Source: Echinarachnius parma (taxonomy: Eukaryota > Echinodermata > Echinoidea > Clypeasteroida > Echinarachniidae). From it: a stretch of DNA of 64,000 nucleotides. Shown here one piece after another: positions 49,401 to 57,229 of the stretch (positions within the stretch are counted from its first letter, which is position 1; each line of letters begins with the position of its first letter). The stretch spans positions 32,328 to 96,327 of the forward strand of contig JBAMJV010008274.1 of the NCBI GenBank assembly GCA_037951105.1, given 5' to 3'. The position numbers and the translations under genes were made by a program. The notes below the pieces were generated by a model. It was given only the letters and a program-made list of their open reading frames with translations. It was not told where the DNA came from and did no database searches.

Positions 49401-51870
49401 TTATGTCCCAAGCTGTTTCAGTGATGACAAACGAAAACAAAATATGTTGAGTAGACAATGATGATAATACAAATCCCGCATAAATCCAACCTTACAATGA
49501 TACTTCTTATATCAAATCTGAAATGGAAATCATTTGTAATATTAATGTATATAATATGTGTTAATACTTACCGTTAGGTATTACTTGTATGGGGATTCGT
49601 ATATCAACACTAACAGTCTGACTAGCAAACAACACCTAAACATCAGATATCATGTGGCACTGCCGGTATTACAGGTCAGGCTTCTGATCCCCACTCACAA
49701 CGCTGGTTAGGCTTTCATTAGCGTTAACTAAACACTAATGAAAGTGACACCGGTGTAGTACGCACTCGATACTTGAGTTCACCTATAGTAAGCTGTATGG
49801 CAACAGTCGCGCCAAGTCTTCTTATACCATGCTAACGCCAAGTCACACCGTAGTTGAAATAACCTTTGTTTTTCTCTATAACTATTTTCCTTCTCCAATT
49901 CATGCATTCCATTTCATACAGGTTGCAGCAACATAGTACCTAGGTAAGTCTTGTTCAGAAAAAGTCATTATAATGATGTAAATTACGTGATATAAACAAT
50001 GATTTATTATGAAACCATTTGGGTTGATAGTATTTGCTATGCTTATCAAACTAGTATAATCTAATTTGGTGAAATGATCTTATGAACAAGAGCGCCGTTA
50101 AAATAAATACTATGTGTACGATCATTCGGGAGTACAATTTGGATAAATGTAATGTGTATAGTCTGGTTACGCTCTCTCCAAAATGCACGAGATTTAATGC
50201 AAACAGTTCAAGTACAAAAACAAAATCAATCTATCGATCCATTTGTAGGCAATTTAACCTGTTCCTGCAGAATTTTGTAAATCCCTTAGCGGCAATACAG
50301 GACTCACCACATTACCGTAGGAAATAGGTAGAGCTTATCTCAGCGGTGCAAATTGAATGTTCAGCCTTTTTTCTTGCATTTAGTGATATTACGTTTCATA
50401 TTATACTTATTATACGGTTCATATTACGCTTTGCATACTATTTCACCAATACTATAGTTAAATTGGCAATCTATGTTGATTTTTACAACTTTCCCTATAC
50501 TAATTGTTATCTGTAAACATAAATACTACCAAACAAAATGTGACCCGTAACAGATAGAAGATACGTGTAGTATACAAATAATGCATGTTTATGAGTGGAA
50601 TGGTACGACTATTTGCATGATGCGAAAGATGGAATGTTTCATTCAACGAGGCGAAGCCGAGATGAATGGAACATTCCATCTTTCACCGAATGAAAATATT
50701 CGTACCATTCCACGCACTGAAAAAACATTCATTATTTGTTTTATATGACACCTACTTTATTTGCTTATTCGTGTTATAATAATCCGCACTGTCGATTAAA
50801 TCGTCCAAATCGGCATCCGTCAGCAAAACAATTCCCGGTTCTGCAGCCATGTTGTTTTAAAAGTACAGCTGCCTTGCATTGAGTGCATGATGTTTGTTAA
50901 TGCGCTGGTTCATAAATCGAAAATCTGCGCAGTGCGCGCAGTTAGTTTTAATGCGTGCTGGCGCGTGCACAACAACAACATAAAAAAAGTACAATTCCAT
51001 GTTTAATAACGTCAAAAATCGTTGAATGGTACTAAACAAAGTTATATTCAATGAAAAATTACGTAAATTCGTGGAATGGTACATTTCCACGAATGTCATG
51101 TGACCTGAATTCAACCAATCAAATTGCGAGAACATTCAAATGTGTATTATAATATCACTAAATCAACGCCATTTCGTCACAGTATTAACATGTCTGACAA
51201 ATGGCCGCTCCCTGTAACATCATATGACATCTTATATACCGTAAAGTGTGGTCTCTTTATTCTACTGTGGGTTTCAGTGGAGCATTAAGCGTTGTATTTA
51301 TTTTGAACACATTGAGATAAAGACAAGATAAAAACATAATGTCCTATTCATCTATTGAAGTTGTCATATTTTAAATATAACATCATTATTGTGCATATAT
51401 CCACTTGTCTATTACACTTACATGAGAATAACATGAATAATTTGTTTTAAAAGTAAACCATATGTTCTCAATCAGCTGTTAGTCATAATCAGGGTATATA
51501 TTGAAAATGTGATAATGCCTCTGGATATCAGTTTTAGCTTTTTTGTATATATTTTTTTAATTTCAATGTTAATTACAGGAGCAGCACCTCATCAAGAGCA
51601 GAATTGACGGATCGATTTATACTGCAGATAGCGGAAGTGGTCCCCCTAAATAAGTATCTCGAACTTAGTGTAGGGCTTGGTATGAATGTAGATGAAACCA
51701 ACGTCATCAGGAGAGAGAGTTCGTACAGTATTCCAAAGGCAGTGAAACGCATCCTTGACAAATGGAAAGGAAAGCACGGAAATGGGCCTGAGCAAATTGA
51801 GGTTCTTCGCGAAATCTTTATTTCTACAAACCTGTGGGACATAGTTGACAACCTCTTTGATGAGCATTGA
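28092..51870 (+). CDS. Spliced gene: tandem death-domain adaptor-like protein, six coding exons
   Basis: Predicted 272-residue protein from exons 28092-28408, 36075-36104, 40636-40750, 42543-42586, 49922-49943 and 51579-51870. Phases at the junctions are 1, 1, 2, 1, 2 and agree on both sides of every intron. The coding total of 819 nt is exactly 273 codons including the stop. Every acceptor is AG after a pyrimidine-rich tract and every donor is GT with GTGAG, GTAAGT or similar. Residues 10-105 and about 184-272 each look like a six-helix death-fold domain. The linker (about 106-183) is rich in Ser, Thr and Pro. Proteins with two death-fold domains are typically cytosolic adaptors that bring receptors and effectors together. 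No TIR, caspase or kinase domain is seen. A 5' UTR exon must lie upstream. The model is my inference; untested exons could be missing, and the exact paralogue is not recognised. Confidence 0.72.
28824..29498. mobile_element. 675-bp TIR element, hAT-like ends, GC-rich core
   Basis: CAGGCCCACTCTCGCTTTTC at the left and its reverse complement ending at 29498; about 34 bp of terminal repeat. The core (28870-29140) is unusually GC-rich for the window, with repeated gctagc/gcgat motifs. A second small inverted pair, gttctggatagatcat and gacctatccagaac, lies at 29238-29335. No clear target duplication and no transposase. It sits in intron 1 of the death-domain gene. Confidence 0.75.
29503..29829 (-). 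mobile_element. tRNA-derived SINE (MetaSINE-like), copy 1
   Basis: Minus strand. tRNA-like head with box A near TGGTGGAGCGCG and box B GAGTTCGAACCC, then the central block ccttcagcaagataatttat... ttgctgctctctacccaggtg, and a tail cgctatataaacc followed by ATTATT-type repeats. The central block resembles, from memory, the conserved domain of invertebrate MetaSINEs. A second copy is at 38085-38425. Confidence 0.8.
30326..30352 (+). other. 2A-like ribosome-skipping motif, degenerate
   Basis: LLVAGDIEQSPGP reads in frame at the start of the LINE ORF2. Canonical 2A is D(V/I)ExNPGP. Here Asn is replaced by Ser, which should abolish skipping. 2A-like sequences at the N-terminus of APE-type LINE ORFs are established for sea urchin and other invertebrate elements. 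Confidence 0.75.
32723..32798 (+). repeat. 38-bp tandem duplication inside the LINE RT
   Basis: tgtggatgactcataacaag and the next 18 bases occur twice head to tail at 32723 and 32761. 38 is not a multiple of three, so this alone breaks the frame. The copies are identical, suggesting a recent event. Confidence 0.9.
33310..33642. mobile_element. 333-bp MITE with CCATGG-containing inverted repeats
   Basis: Left ggaggtttgtacaaaccatgg and right ccatggtttgaacaaacctcc are inverted partners; outer ends catggacccggtatcac and tgaatccgggcccatg also pair. Total about 333 bp, terminal repeats about 45-50 bp. No coding. Confidence 0.75.
33877..34201. mobile_element. Truncated copy of the CGTACG element
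   Basis: Contains gtacgatatcccaactcg, cccgccgtaggtag and the terminal ggaatttgtaacctaggcat, matching the right end of the element at 3590-3698. Left end missing and many CGTACG motifs already mutated, so this copy is older. Confidence 0.75.
34358..34830. mobile_element. TTAA-family MITE, diverged copy
   Basis: Starts tcaaagggatagttgagttt, the terminus shared with 39946 and 53792, and carries the internal blocks tagtaaccaaaac and caagagggcgttct in inverse order to those copies. The right terminus is not recognisable. Confidence 0.6.
35142..35250. repeat. Degenerate minisatellite, block 1 (ctgacatttttncc units)
   Basis: Repeats of roughly 18 bp such as ctctgacattttttccactc, with a cacatttttac alternate. 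The next block lies at 37449-37705, with outliers near 39900-39945 and 40486-40525. Confidence 0.75.
35251..37448. other. Intronic; only the 30-nt exon at 36075 recognised
   Basis: AT-rich sequence without other recognisable genes or transposon ends. It separates two blocks of the same minisatellite. Confidence 0.4.
36075..36104 (+). CDS. Exon 2 (coding): 30-nt microexon of the death-domain gene
   Basis: Acceptor caattgcttcttcacag, donor CATG|GTGAGA. Enters in phase 1 and leaves in phase 1, adding nine whole codons (TSGIRSTTH) to the Ser/Thr linker. Without it the reading frame would also be kept, so it could be an optional exon. Confidence 0.55.
37449..37705. repeat. Degenerate minisatellite, block 2
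   Basis: About 14 units of an 18-bp motif (cctctgacatttgttccact and variants). Each unit retains tgacatt or ttccac. Shared motif with 35142-35250 suggests a single array later split. Confidence 0.75.
38085..38425 (-). mobile_element. tRNA-derived SINE (MetaSINE-like), copy 2
   Basis: Minus strand. Head near gattggtagagcgcgcgctc (box A) and a box B region gatttcgaaccccgc carrying changes from consensus. Central block ttgctgctctctacctaggt matches copy 1. ATTATT-type tail at the 38085 side. More diverged in the 3' half, with an extra 50-60 bp relative to copy 1. Confidence 0.8.
39946..40465. mobile_element. TTAA-flanked MITE, 520 bp
   Basis: Ends AGGGGTAGTTAAGTTTTGG and CCAAAACTGTACTACCCCT, with TTAA at 39942-39945 and 40466-40469. 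TTAA duplications indicate a piggyBac-type or similar source transposase. It interrupts a remnant of the ctgacatt minisatellite and lies about 170 bp upstream of coding exon 3. Confidence 0.88.
40636..40750 (+). CDS. Exon 3 (coding): linker exon of the death-domain gene
   Basis: Acceptor cttcttttatctttgtatgcag. In phase 1 the only open reading is EHLTVNQIDANKIQLCVN followed by SPGHGNVIAKIAVTFSS. Two donors 6 nt apart, AAG|GTATAC (40745) and TAC|GTGAGT (40751), both leave phase 2. The second is the stronger consensus. The alternating hydrophobic pattern suggests beta strands. No family recognised. Confidence 0.65.
40842..41439. other. Intronic, no further exon recognised
   Basis: A 66-codon open frame at 40842-41042 has no splice-compatible start or domain similarity I can see. 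Otherwise AT-rich. Confidence 0.35.
41444..41900. mobile_element. TTAA-flanked MITE, 457 bp (gggactgcccc family)
   Basis: Ends AGGGACTGCCCCTCTTTAC and its partner GCAAAGGAGGGGCTGTCCCT, with TTAA at 41440-41443 and 41901-41904. Internal ttaaaccgtcgtccaac links it to the relic ending at 6447. Confidence 0.88.
42093..42391. mobile_element. Tigger/pogo-like deletion derivative, 299 bp
   Basis: Same ends as the 7036-7934 element (CAGTCAAACCTGCTAATGCG and GCTATAGACAGATTTGACTG), TA on both sides. It keeps the internal block gactcataaacaaag...cccttcagtacctgatg but lacks about 600 bp, so both are internal deletions of one longer parent. Confidence 0.88.
42543..42586 (+). CDS. Exon 4 (coding): 44-nt Pro-rich linker exon
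   Basis: Acceptor cgtgtttgtttttccag, donor CCCG|GTAAGTATAG, both strong. Enters in phase 2, leaves in phase 1, encoding EIAPTVEIGPDPQP. The other two frames contain stops. Lies about 480 bp upstream of the Mutator-like foldback element. Confidence 0.68.
43070..45967. mobile_element. 2.9-kb Mutator-like foldback element with tandem nuclear-receptor-type motifs
   Basis: Ends AGGTCTGTGAAGTTAGTTCC and GGAACTAACTTCACAGACCT. Flanks are a perfect 9-bp duplication CAAAAAGGG (43061-43069, 45968-45976). A 9-bp duplication with very long inverted repeats fits Mutator-like foldback elements. From about 43165 to 44948 are five direct units of about 280 bp; from about 44950 to 45860 the same units run inverted. 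Every unit holds TGACCTTGACCTTGACC and CCTCAAGGTCATA. No transposase. It lies in intron 4 of the death-domain gene. Confidence 0.85.
43423..43937. mobile_element. 515-bp TTAA MITE inside a foldback repeat unit
   Basis: Ends AGGGCAATGAAACTATGG and AGTTGCATTGCCCT, TTAA at 43419-43422 and 43938-43941. The neighbouring repeat units show the empty site ggactcttaaaggtcgcgaa, so insertion at TTAA with duplication is directly visible. Confidence 0.92.
46855..47702. mobile_element. 848-bp TIR element hosting a G/C-tract insertion
   Basis: Left arm 46855-46931 (cacatctttgaatacactat ... aggactagaaaagcact) faces right arm 47609-47702 (agtgcttttctatagtcc ... attcaaagatgtgat). Between them sits the G/C-tract element at 46936-47538. 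Outer boundaries are approximate. Confidence 0.7.
46936..47538. mobile_element. hAT-like element of homopolymer G/C and ggtctcgg minisatellite
   Basis: Ends at 47538 with cgtacgctactg-type sequence (CAGTAGCGTACCCAGGAT read from the right), a hAT terminus. Inside: poly-G at 46939-46952, poly-C near 47040-47060, 47290-47316, 47444-47467 and 47497-47512, and diverged units of gaccggtcctggtctcgg / cttcgaaaa (47075-47440). The left terminus is obscured by the G tract. Confidence 0.65.
47975..48500. repeat. Nested foldback with perfect hairpin centre at 48202-48256
   Basis: Centre: GGTCACCAGTAATGTAATG / CAATATTACTGGTGACC closing on GTCCTGGATcATCCAGGAC. Further out, gggccacttgacgttc (48168) faces gacttgaatataaagtggcc, and tcatcagtggctca (about 47983) faces tgagccactgata (about 48478). 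A foldback or MITE of about 525 bp. Confidence 0.65.
48501..50580. other. Intronic, AT-rich; only the 22-nt exon at 49922 recognised
   Basis: No transposon ends or coding domains seen apart from the microexon. Confidence 0.4.
49922..49943 (+). CDS. Exon 5 (coding): 22-nt microexon
   Basis: Acceptor ttctccaattcatgcattccatttcatacag (pyrimidine-rich), donor CTAG|GTAAGTC. Enters phase 1, leaves phase 2; only this phase is open (CSNIVP). Its length is not a multiple of three, so skipping it would shift the frame into the last exon. It is therefore constitutive or a regulatory switch. Confidence 0.62.
50590..51135 (-). mobile_element. gaatggtac-repeat element with a short Crypton-like ORF start
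   Basis: A foldback at 50594-50716 (gtggaatggtacgac ... gaaagatggaatg / cattccatctttcacc ... gtaccattccac) is followed on the minus strand by a start-like region. gaatggtac recurs near 51027 and 51075. The 51-kb end carries acattcgtggaaatgtaccattccacgaat, itself an inverted repeat. No complete recombinase. Confidence 0.5.
50752..50850 (-). pseudogene. 32-codon fragment, possible Crypton/KIAA1958-type N-terminus
   Basis: Starts ATG at 50850 after a plausible context and reads MAAEPGIVLLTDADLDDLID, then SADYYNTNKQIK and TAG. The pattern L(T/S)-x-x-(D/E)L-x-x-L(I/L)-x-x-(A/K)D-x-x-NT-(K/N)-(K/R) is, from memory, that of the N-terminal segment of DUF3504/Crypton-derived proteins, just before their core-binding domain. 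Everything downstream is absent. Confidence 0.35.
51579..51870 (+). CDS. Exon 6 (coding): C-terminal death-fold domain and stop
   Basis: Acceptor atttcaatgttaattacag ends at 51578, entering in phase 2. Encodes SSTSSRAELTDRFILQIAEV, then YLELSVGLGM (helix 2 with LG), NVDETNVIRRES (helix 3), AVKRILDKWKG with the conserved Trp, EQIEVLREIFISTNLWDIVD and the C-terminal helix, ending DEH before TGA at 51868-51870. AATAAA lies at 51872-51877, just after the stop, a plausible poly(A) signal. The fold assignment rests on helix pattern and the WK position; a DED or CARD would be the nearest alternatives. Confidence 0.78.
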
Positions 51871-51957
51871 TAATAAATTAATAATGTTGTTTATACAAAT
51901 CTTACAAATACACTGCGAATCAGAACAAAGTCAGAAAGATCAGTCGATTTGTTTATA

Positions 51958-52398
51958 CAGGGTGACCCAAAAAAACGGAACGGGGCACTTTCCAAAATAC
52001 AGCAACACAATTATTATGTCTAACGGATAGGGTGTCCTTTCCAATGAAGAACGATACCAAGAACAGCCATTTTGGTTGAATAGTTTTTGTTCTAGGGCGC
52101 TGTGAGTGACATGATGTCAGGTTCCGTTTTTTGTAATGTTTTACCTAGTCAGGGCCAGTAAAACCGCACGCACTGCCTTTCATAGCGTACAACACAGCGC
52201 GCCATTGACAGCGTGCACTCAGCCGTGTGCCGAGATAATGGGCATGGTATTACGGGCAGTGAGTGCGGTTTTACTGGTCCTGACTAGGTAAAAATTGACA
52301 AAAATTGGCACCTGACATGGTCTCACTCACAGCGTCCTAAAACAAAAACTACACGATCGAAATTACAGTTCTTGGTATAATTTTTTATTGGAAAAGCT
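51958..52398. mobile_element. Palindromic mariner-like MITE
   Basis: Left end acagggtgacccaaaaaaac. From 52036 onward the sequence folds on itself: ctttccaatgaagaacgata / ataattttttattggaaaag, cgctgtgagtgacatgatgt / gacatggtctcactcacagc, and ttacctagtcagggccagta / tactggtcctgactaggtaa, with the centre near 52215. The right outer end is missing. It begins about 90 bp after the stop codon of the death-domain gene and may contribute to its 3' region. Confidence 0.75.
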
Positions 52399-53578
52399 TC
52401 TTCGCATTGCATTTGATAATAAAATGTGTTCTTACGTTTAGTTGATTTGTCTTGTAAATGTCTTTATATACACATAGTGTACATTGTTTCTTGATGTGTG
52501 AGTGTTTTTAGCAGCTATGTGTGTTTGTTTGATGGCGAGTTCATTTTAACCATGTATTACAGAGGATCAGAATACGATTGTATACGTTCATTTGAATGTA
52601 ATCATGTATTTTTTAATTGTAGTATACATAGAATGAGTTTTTTTTTTAATTACTTTGACTTTTTTAATATGAGTAATACTCTGCAGAATCCTGACCCTGA
52701 TTTAAATTTATTTGATTCGTCAAATTCATGTAAATACCTTACCTCTAAATACTGTAATGTTCAATTTGTTAACTCAACAGGTCTAAGTTTGATTCATTTT
52801 AACGCCCGGAGTCTCAAAAATGTTTTTGTTTATACTGAATAAGTCATTCTCCGTAATAGCTATAAAATGAACTTGGATTGTTGATACCCCTGTTTTTACA
52901 TTTAAAATACCAGGTTACAATTTGGTTAATTCAATTAGATTAACCCGGCGTACGGGTGGGGTGGCCTTATTTATAGTAGATACTATCAAATTTAATGTAA
53001 GAACATACATAAGTAAAACAGAGGAGGAAAGTAGTACTTGTGAATGTCTATATCTTGTTTATTTTGTTGATAATAATTTTAAATTCACTGTGAGTGTTGA
53101 TATAAAAAATAAAAAAGTTGTAATTCAGAAAAATCTGTTGAATTTTAAAGTAAATTACTTGCTTTAATATCCTGTCAACAAAGAAATGTATTTATTCTTG
53201 GATATTTTAATATTGATTTATTGGTAAATTTATTATATCCTGATGGTAGAAATTTCCTTCATTTAAATTAATTGTTTGGTTTAGTTTCTTTGATTAAAAT
53301 GCCTACTCGAATAACTATGACTAGCTCCGCACTGATTTTGATAACATATTTACAAATGATTTAGATGCTCAATTTGATTGTGGATGTTTTTCTGTTGATA
53401 TTACCGACCATTTACACATATGATATCCAATTATCCAGTAACAGAAATATACCATTAATGTGAAGGGTAATATTTGTTTTGAAGGTATTAATTATTAAAA
53501 ATATGAACTTCACAATTTGGATTGGTCTCCTGTCTATGCTGTTGAAAATGTAAATGCTGCTTATGATTTATTTATATA

Positions 53579-54967
53579 CAGCCTTAAACAAATTTATTAG
53601 ACCAAGCACCTTTGATCAATTTGTTAGAAGTTTGTTAGAATTTTAAAGAAAATGAGTTAATGACATACCCAAATTGGTATAGTCAATGGTTTTAATGATA
53701 GCTACAACATATTTTCTGCCTTCAATTTAATTAAAAATGTGAATTTTATACAAATTGTATGGGTAATGTCCATTTCTTCCATGTACATTAAAGGGATAGT
53801 TGAGCTTTGGTAGAGAGGACGCTACACAAAATAATGTTTTTGCGAGATAATGAAAAACTGAGTGTCGAATTCAAAAGAGCATACAATTTTAATGACAGAA
53901 TAAACTTGATTTGATCAAAATCGGTTCAGAAATGGCTGAAATATCCATAAACCTAACCATTTGATAATTTTGAACCAGCCGTTAATTTTTTTTTTTACAT
54001 GCTTCCTCTTTTAAAAAAATTTACAAAAGAGGTTTTTAAAAAGTTGTTGGTTATCTTTCTATCTAATCACTATTTCAACAAAACATCACATACACAATAT
54101 TTTATTTAAAATGGTTGAAACCGATGCGTGTTTAGAGAGCGCCTCTTGAGTTTAATTGGCTCTTTTTGAATGATAACAGGATCTTTACTAAGTCATTTAT
54201 AATTTTGCATTCCTTTCGAGTTATAACTTTTATTTTGTAATGTAATGGTGCTGGTTTTGGTTACTAAAATTCAGTTTGACCAAAACTTTACTCTCTTTAC
54301 CAGAACTCAACTATCTCTTTAAAGGTATTGGTTCTATATACATTTTTTAATACAAAGTAATACAAAGATTTGTGTTCCTGTAAGTTGTGATTATATCATA
54401 GACGTGTCTCCTTAGTTCCTAGTGTAACTTGTCTTAGCACGTTGATTCTTAGTGAGAGTTGTCAAGGGCATAAAACTCGGTTATTGAAGCAAATAATATT
54501 TGGATGCTGACTTCCTGTGCTTTAGCAGTATACCAAGATAAAGTCTATCTTCACCGGGTCTTACTTCTTCAAAAAAAAAGCGATTAACTGCCACTTGGTA
54601 ACTCTAATCAATAATTAACTTACTCATAAACAAGTCCCACAAATAATGGACAACATATTTCTATGATATAAGTCAGTACTTGCAACAAAAACATCTTTAA
54701 GTGTTCTACTATGCATTGAAAACATGTGTATAAAACCTATACCTCTTTATGGTAAAAATCCATGCAAATATTTATGAAATTCTTGTTTTCTTTAAATTCA
54801 AGACATCAAATCTGTCGTAGGCATTTTTATTCCCATTGACCACCCCTTTTGATATTTTATGACATTTTGTTTAGAACTTTAAAATGTTATTTAAGTGAAA
54901 AAATCATGTAAAACATCTAACAAAATTTAGCAAAAAATGCTTGGTCTAATAATTTTTTCCAAGGCTG
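53579..54967. mobile_element. Tc1-like MITE, second copy, carrying a TTAA element
   Basis: CAGCCTTAAACAAATTTATT at the left and AATAATTTTTTCCAAGGCTG at the right; TA precedes the left end, but the right-hand TA has changed to TT. Shares internal blocks with 19309-20208 (gcctgtgctttagcagtata / ttcctgtgctttagcagtat). It contains the 53792-54318 TTAA element and itself interrupts the LINE at 52440-55960. Confidence 0.85.
53792..54318. mobile_element. TTAA-family MITE, 527 bp, nested at the third level
   Basis: Ends AGGGATAGTTGAGCTTTGG and CCAGAACTCAACTATCTCT with TTAA at 53788-53791 and 54319-54322. Same family as 39946-40465. The sister Tc1-like MITE at 19309 lacks it. Confidence 0.88.
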
Positions 54968-55081
54968 TTTATGTTAAAATCTTTATTAAATAAACAATTA
55001 TCTTTTAAGGAAAGCAAAATACGTGTAAATAAAATTCGGAAACCATGGGTAACCCAAACACTACTTAGATATATACGGAAG

Positions 55082-55190
55082 AAAATAAATTGTATAAATG
55101 ATATTTAAAACATAAAACTCCATTGAGTGAAAGAAAAATAAATTGTATAAACGATATTTCAAACATAAAACTCCATTGAGTGAAAGAAAC
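55082..55190 (+). repeat. 53-bp tandem duplication in the LINE
   Basis: aataaattgtataaatgata... and aataaattgtataaacgata... are two copies offset by 53 bp with two mismatches. This shifts the frame of the degenerate ORF. Confidence 0.9.
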
Positions 55191-56400
55191 TATAAAACAT
55201 ATTTAAAAAAAGTTAATAATTTATTGCGTCATGCGAAGAAAAGGCATTATTGTAACCAATTGAATAAAGCTAGAAACGATATTGAACGCACATGGTCAAC
55301 TATAAATACAATATTACAAAAATCGAATAATAATATGCCTACTTATTTTAGTACGTAATGATTAGGAAATTGATGATCCTCAAATAATTGGAAATGAACT
55401 TAATTTTTACTTTAATAATTGTAGCACTGCAGCTGCCCTATAATCATTACCCCATAATAGTACAGTCTCAATTGTCATAGTTATCTTGTTGATAATTTTC
55501 CTCACTCTATTGTGTGTACAGGAAGTAATTACTTAGCTCATTCAGCTCCATTATTTTAAATGCTGAACTTGTTGAAGTTTTCTGATCTAATGTTGTACTT
55601 CATTTTATTACTTGGCTTTTATTATTTTCAAAATGTATTACCTTTAAATATTTCACAGATATTTTGTCTTAATAAAAATATTCATAAATATGACACCCGC
55701 ATAGGTAATTCATTTCATATGTATAAAGCTAATACAACGTTTGCTACAAAATCTGTTCGGTTTAATCTCCCAAATGTTTGGAATATGTTACCAAGTACTA
55801 TTAGGTCTCATTCTAATTTAAGATTATTCAAAAAATCACTCAAACACCATTTCCTAAAAAAATATTTATATCGTAATATATTGTTGATCCTCTCAAATAA
55901 GATTATTTTGTATTATTTGTATTGTTGTTGATTGTGAACTATCATTATATTAATTGTGCAAAACTCGTGTAATATATATTCCTGAGAATTTGTTCACAAG
56001 GCCCTGTGGCCTTATAAAGTTCTCTTTCAATTCATGTTATTAGTTATTATATGGGTTATGCTAATTTGTTAAAATATATGTATGCATGTATGTATGTATT
56101 TGTTCACATATATCTTGTATTTTTATCTTTAATTGGAATTAATAAATATTGGCTTGTTGCTTTAGTCAACTCAACTTGTTGGTCTTTTTATAAACCGCCA
56201 GTCCAGGGGAGTCATGCCCATCGAAGCGACTCAATACTTCAACACAGGGACATTAAAAGGGATAATACTGCTTTAGTTAACAGGGCTAATTAAGAAATAA
56301 TTGATCTGTGAGTTGATTATAAACATAAGTGCAATTCTTGGAAGTGCACATGATTTTAAAGATAATATGATACAAATCTGTTCAGAAAGAGATACAATGG

Positions 56401-56482
56401 GTGATTTCAAGTATGGTGTTTAAGGCCGGTGTTAGTGTTTATTATACACTAACATCGGCCTTCAACACAAACTTGAAATGAC
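56401..56482. repeat. 82-bp hairpin with 7-nt loop
   Basis: gtgatttcaagtatggtgtt ... ggccggtgttagtgt (56401-56438) folds onto acactaacatcggcc ... acttgaaatgac (56446-56482) with few mismatches. Size and imperfections resemble a pre-miRNA as well as a tiny MITE. Confidence 0.7.
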
Positions 56483-57156
56483 TTAGTGTTAGGATGGTGA
56501 TAACAGATTGACCTCGAATTTCGCTGTACTACAAACTTCCATTTCCGGCAGGCGGTGTTTACTGTTATATGTGAGTATAACACATGCTGACCAGAGCATG
56601 TAAAAAGGGTATAAACCTAGATAATTTATGAAATTTTACTTGTCGGACATCAATGCTTAATTGACCTGGGTAAATAGGCAGGTGCTTGTGTCAAGCTACC
56701 GTAAAAGTTCGCCTATAGGCGGACTGTCTCACAGTATTAGCAGGTATTATCAACAGCGCCAGCTGTGTCCACAAGGATCTAGAATAATGAATATGTATCT
56801 ATCCCTTTGTCAACGATCTTCGAGCCGGTCTTAATGAATATTCATGATAGCATGCATGCAAGGTTGAGAAAAGGTAAACGTTACTTAGGGTTAAGAACCC
56901 TCCAAGCAAGCAGAAGTAGCTCTTGGGTCGGTGGTTGGTGCAAATCATTCTAAGCATGACGGTATGTAAAGCCGTAGGTTCAAGTCGCGTTGGATTAATA
57001 ATTTGTTTATTCTTCGATTTCATAGGAAATTTTGTTTTAACAAATGCCACCGTTTTGTGCATAGGAATAGGAAGGAAAATCATTTACTTTTGTCAGATAC
57101 ACAATTATGACATTCAGGTGAAATCATGGCATTCCCTGTCCCACCCCACCACACCC

Positions 57157-57158
57157 CA

Positions 57159-57196
<38 letters not shown>
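57157..57196. repeat. (AC)n microsatellite
   Basis: About 20 perfect CA repeats, preceded by ccccaccacaccccacc. Confidence 0.95.
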
Positions 57197-57200
<4 letters not shown>

Positions 57201-57229
57201 TAAGAGTCGTGTAGGCGGGGGGGGGGGGG

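Larger units (their letters stand above)
52440..55960 (+). pseudogene. LINE with endonuclease, deleted RT core, interrupted by a MITE
   Basis: Plus strand, highly A+T-rich. APE endonuclease blocks: LSLIHFNARSLKN (about 52786), RRTGGVALFIVD (52946), ILGYFNIDLLV (about 53195), ITDHLHI (about 53402), then YELHNLDWSPVY (about 53500). At 53578 a Tc1-like MITE interrupts. Reading resumes at about 55020: IRVNKIRKPWVTQTL-like, YKRYFKHKTPLSERNYKTYL, RHAKKRHYCNQLNKARNDIE. The whole RT catalytic core is missing; the sequence jumps near 55440-55690 to the C-terminal tail KYDTRIGNSFHMYK, VRFNLPNVWNMLPSTIRSH, LFKKSLKHHFL (about 55690-55860). Dead, with internal deletion. Confidence 0.82.
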
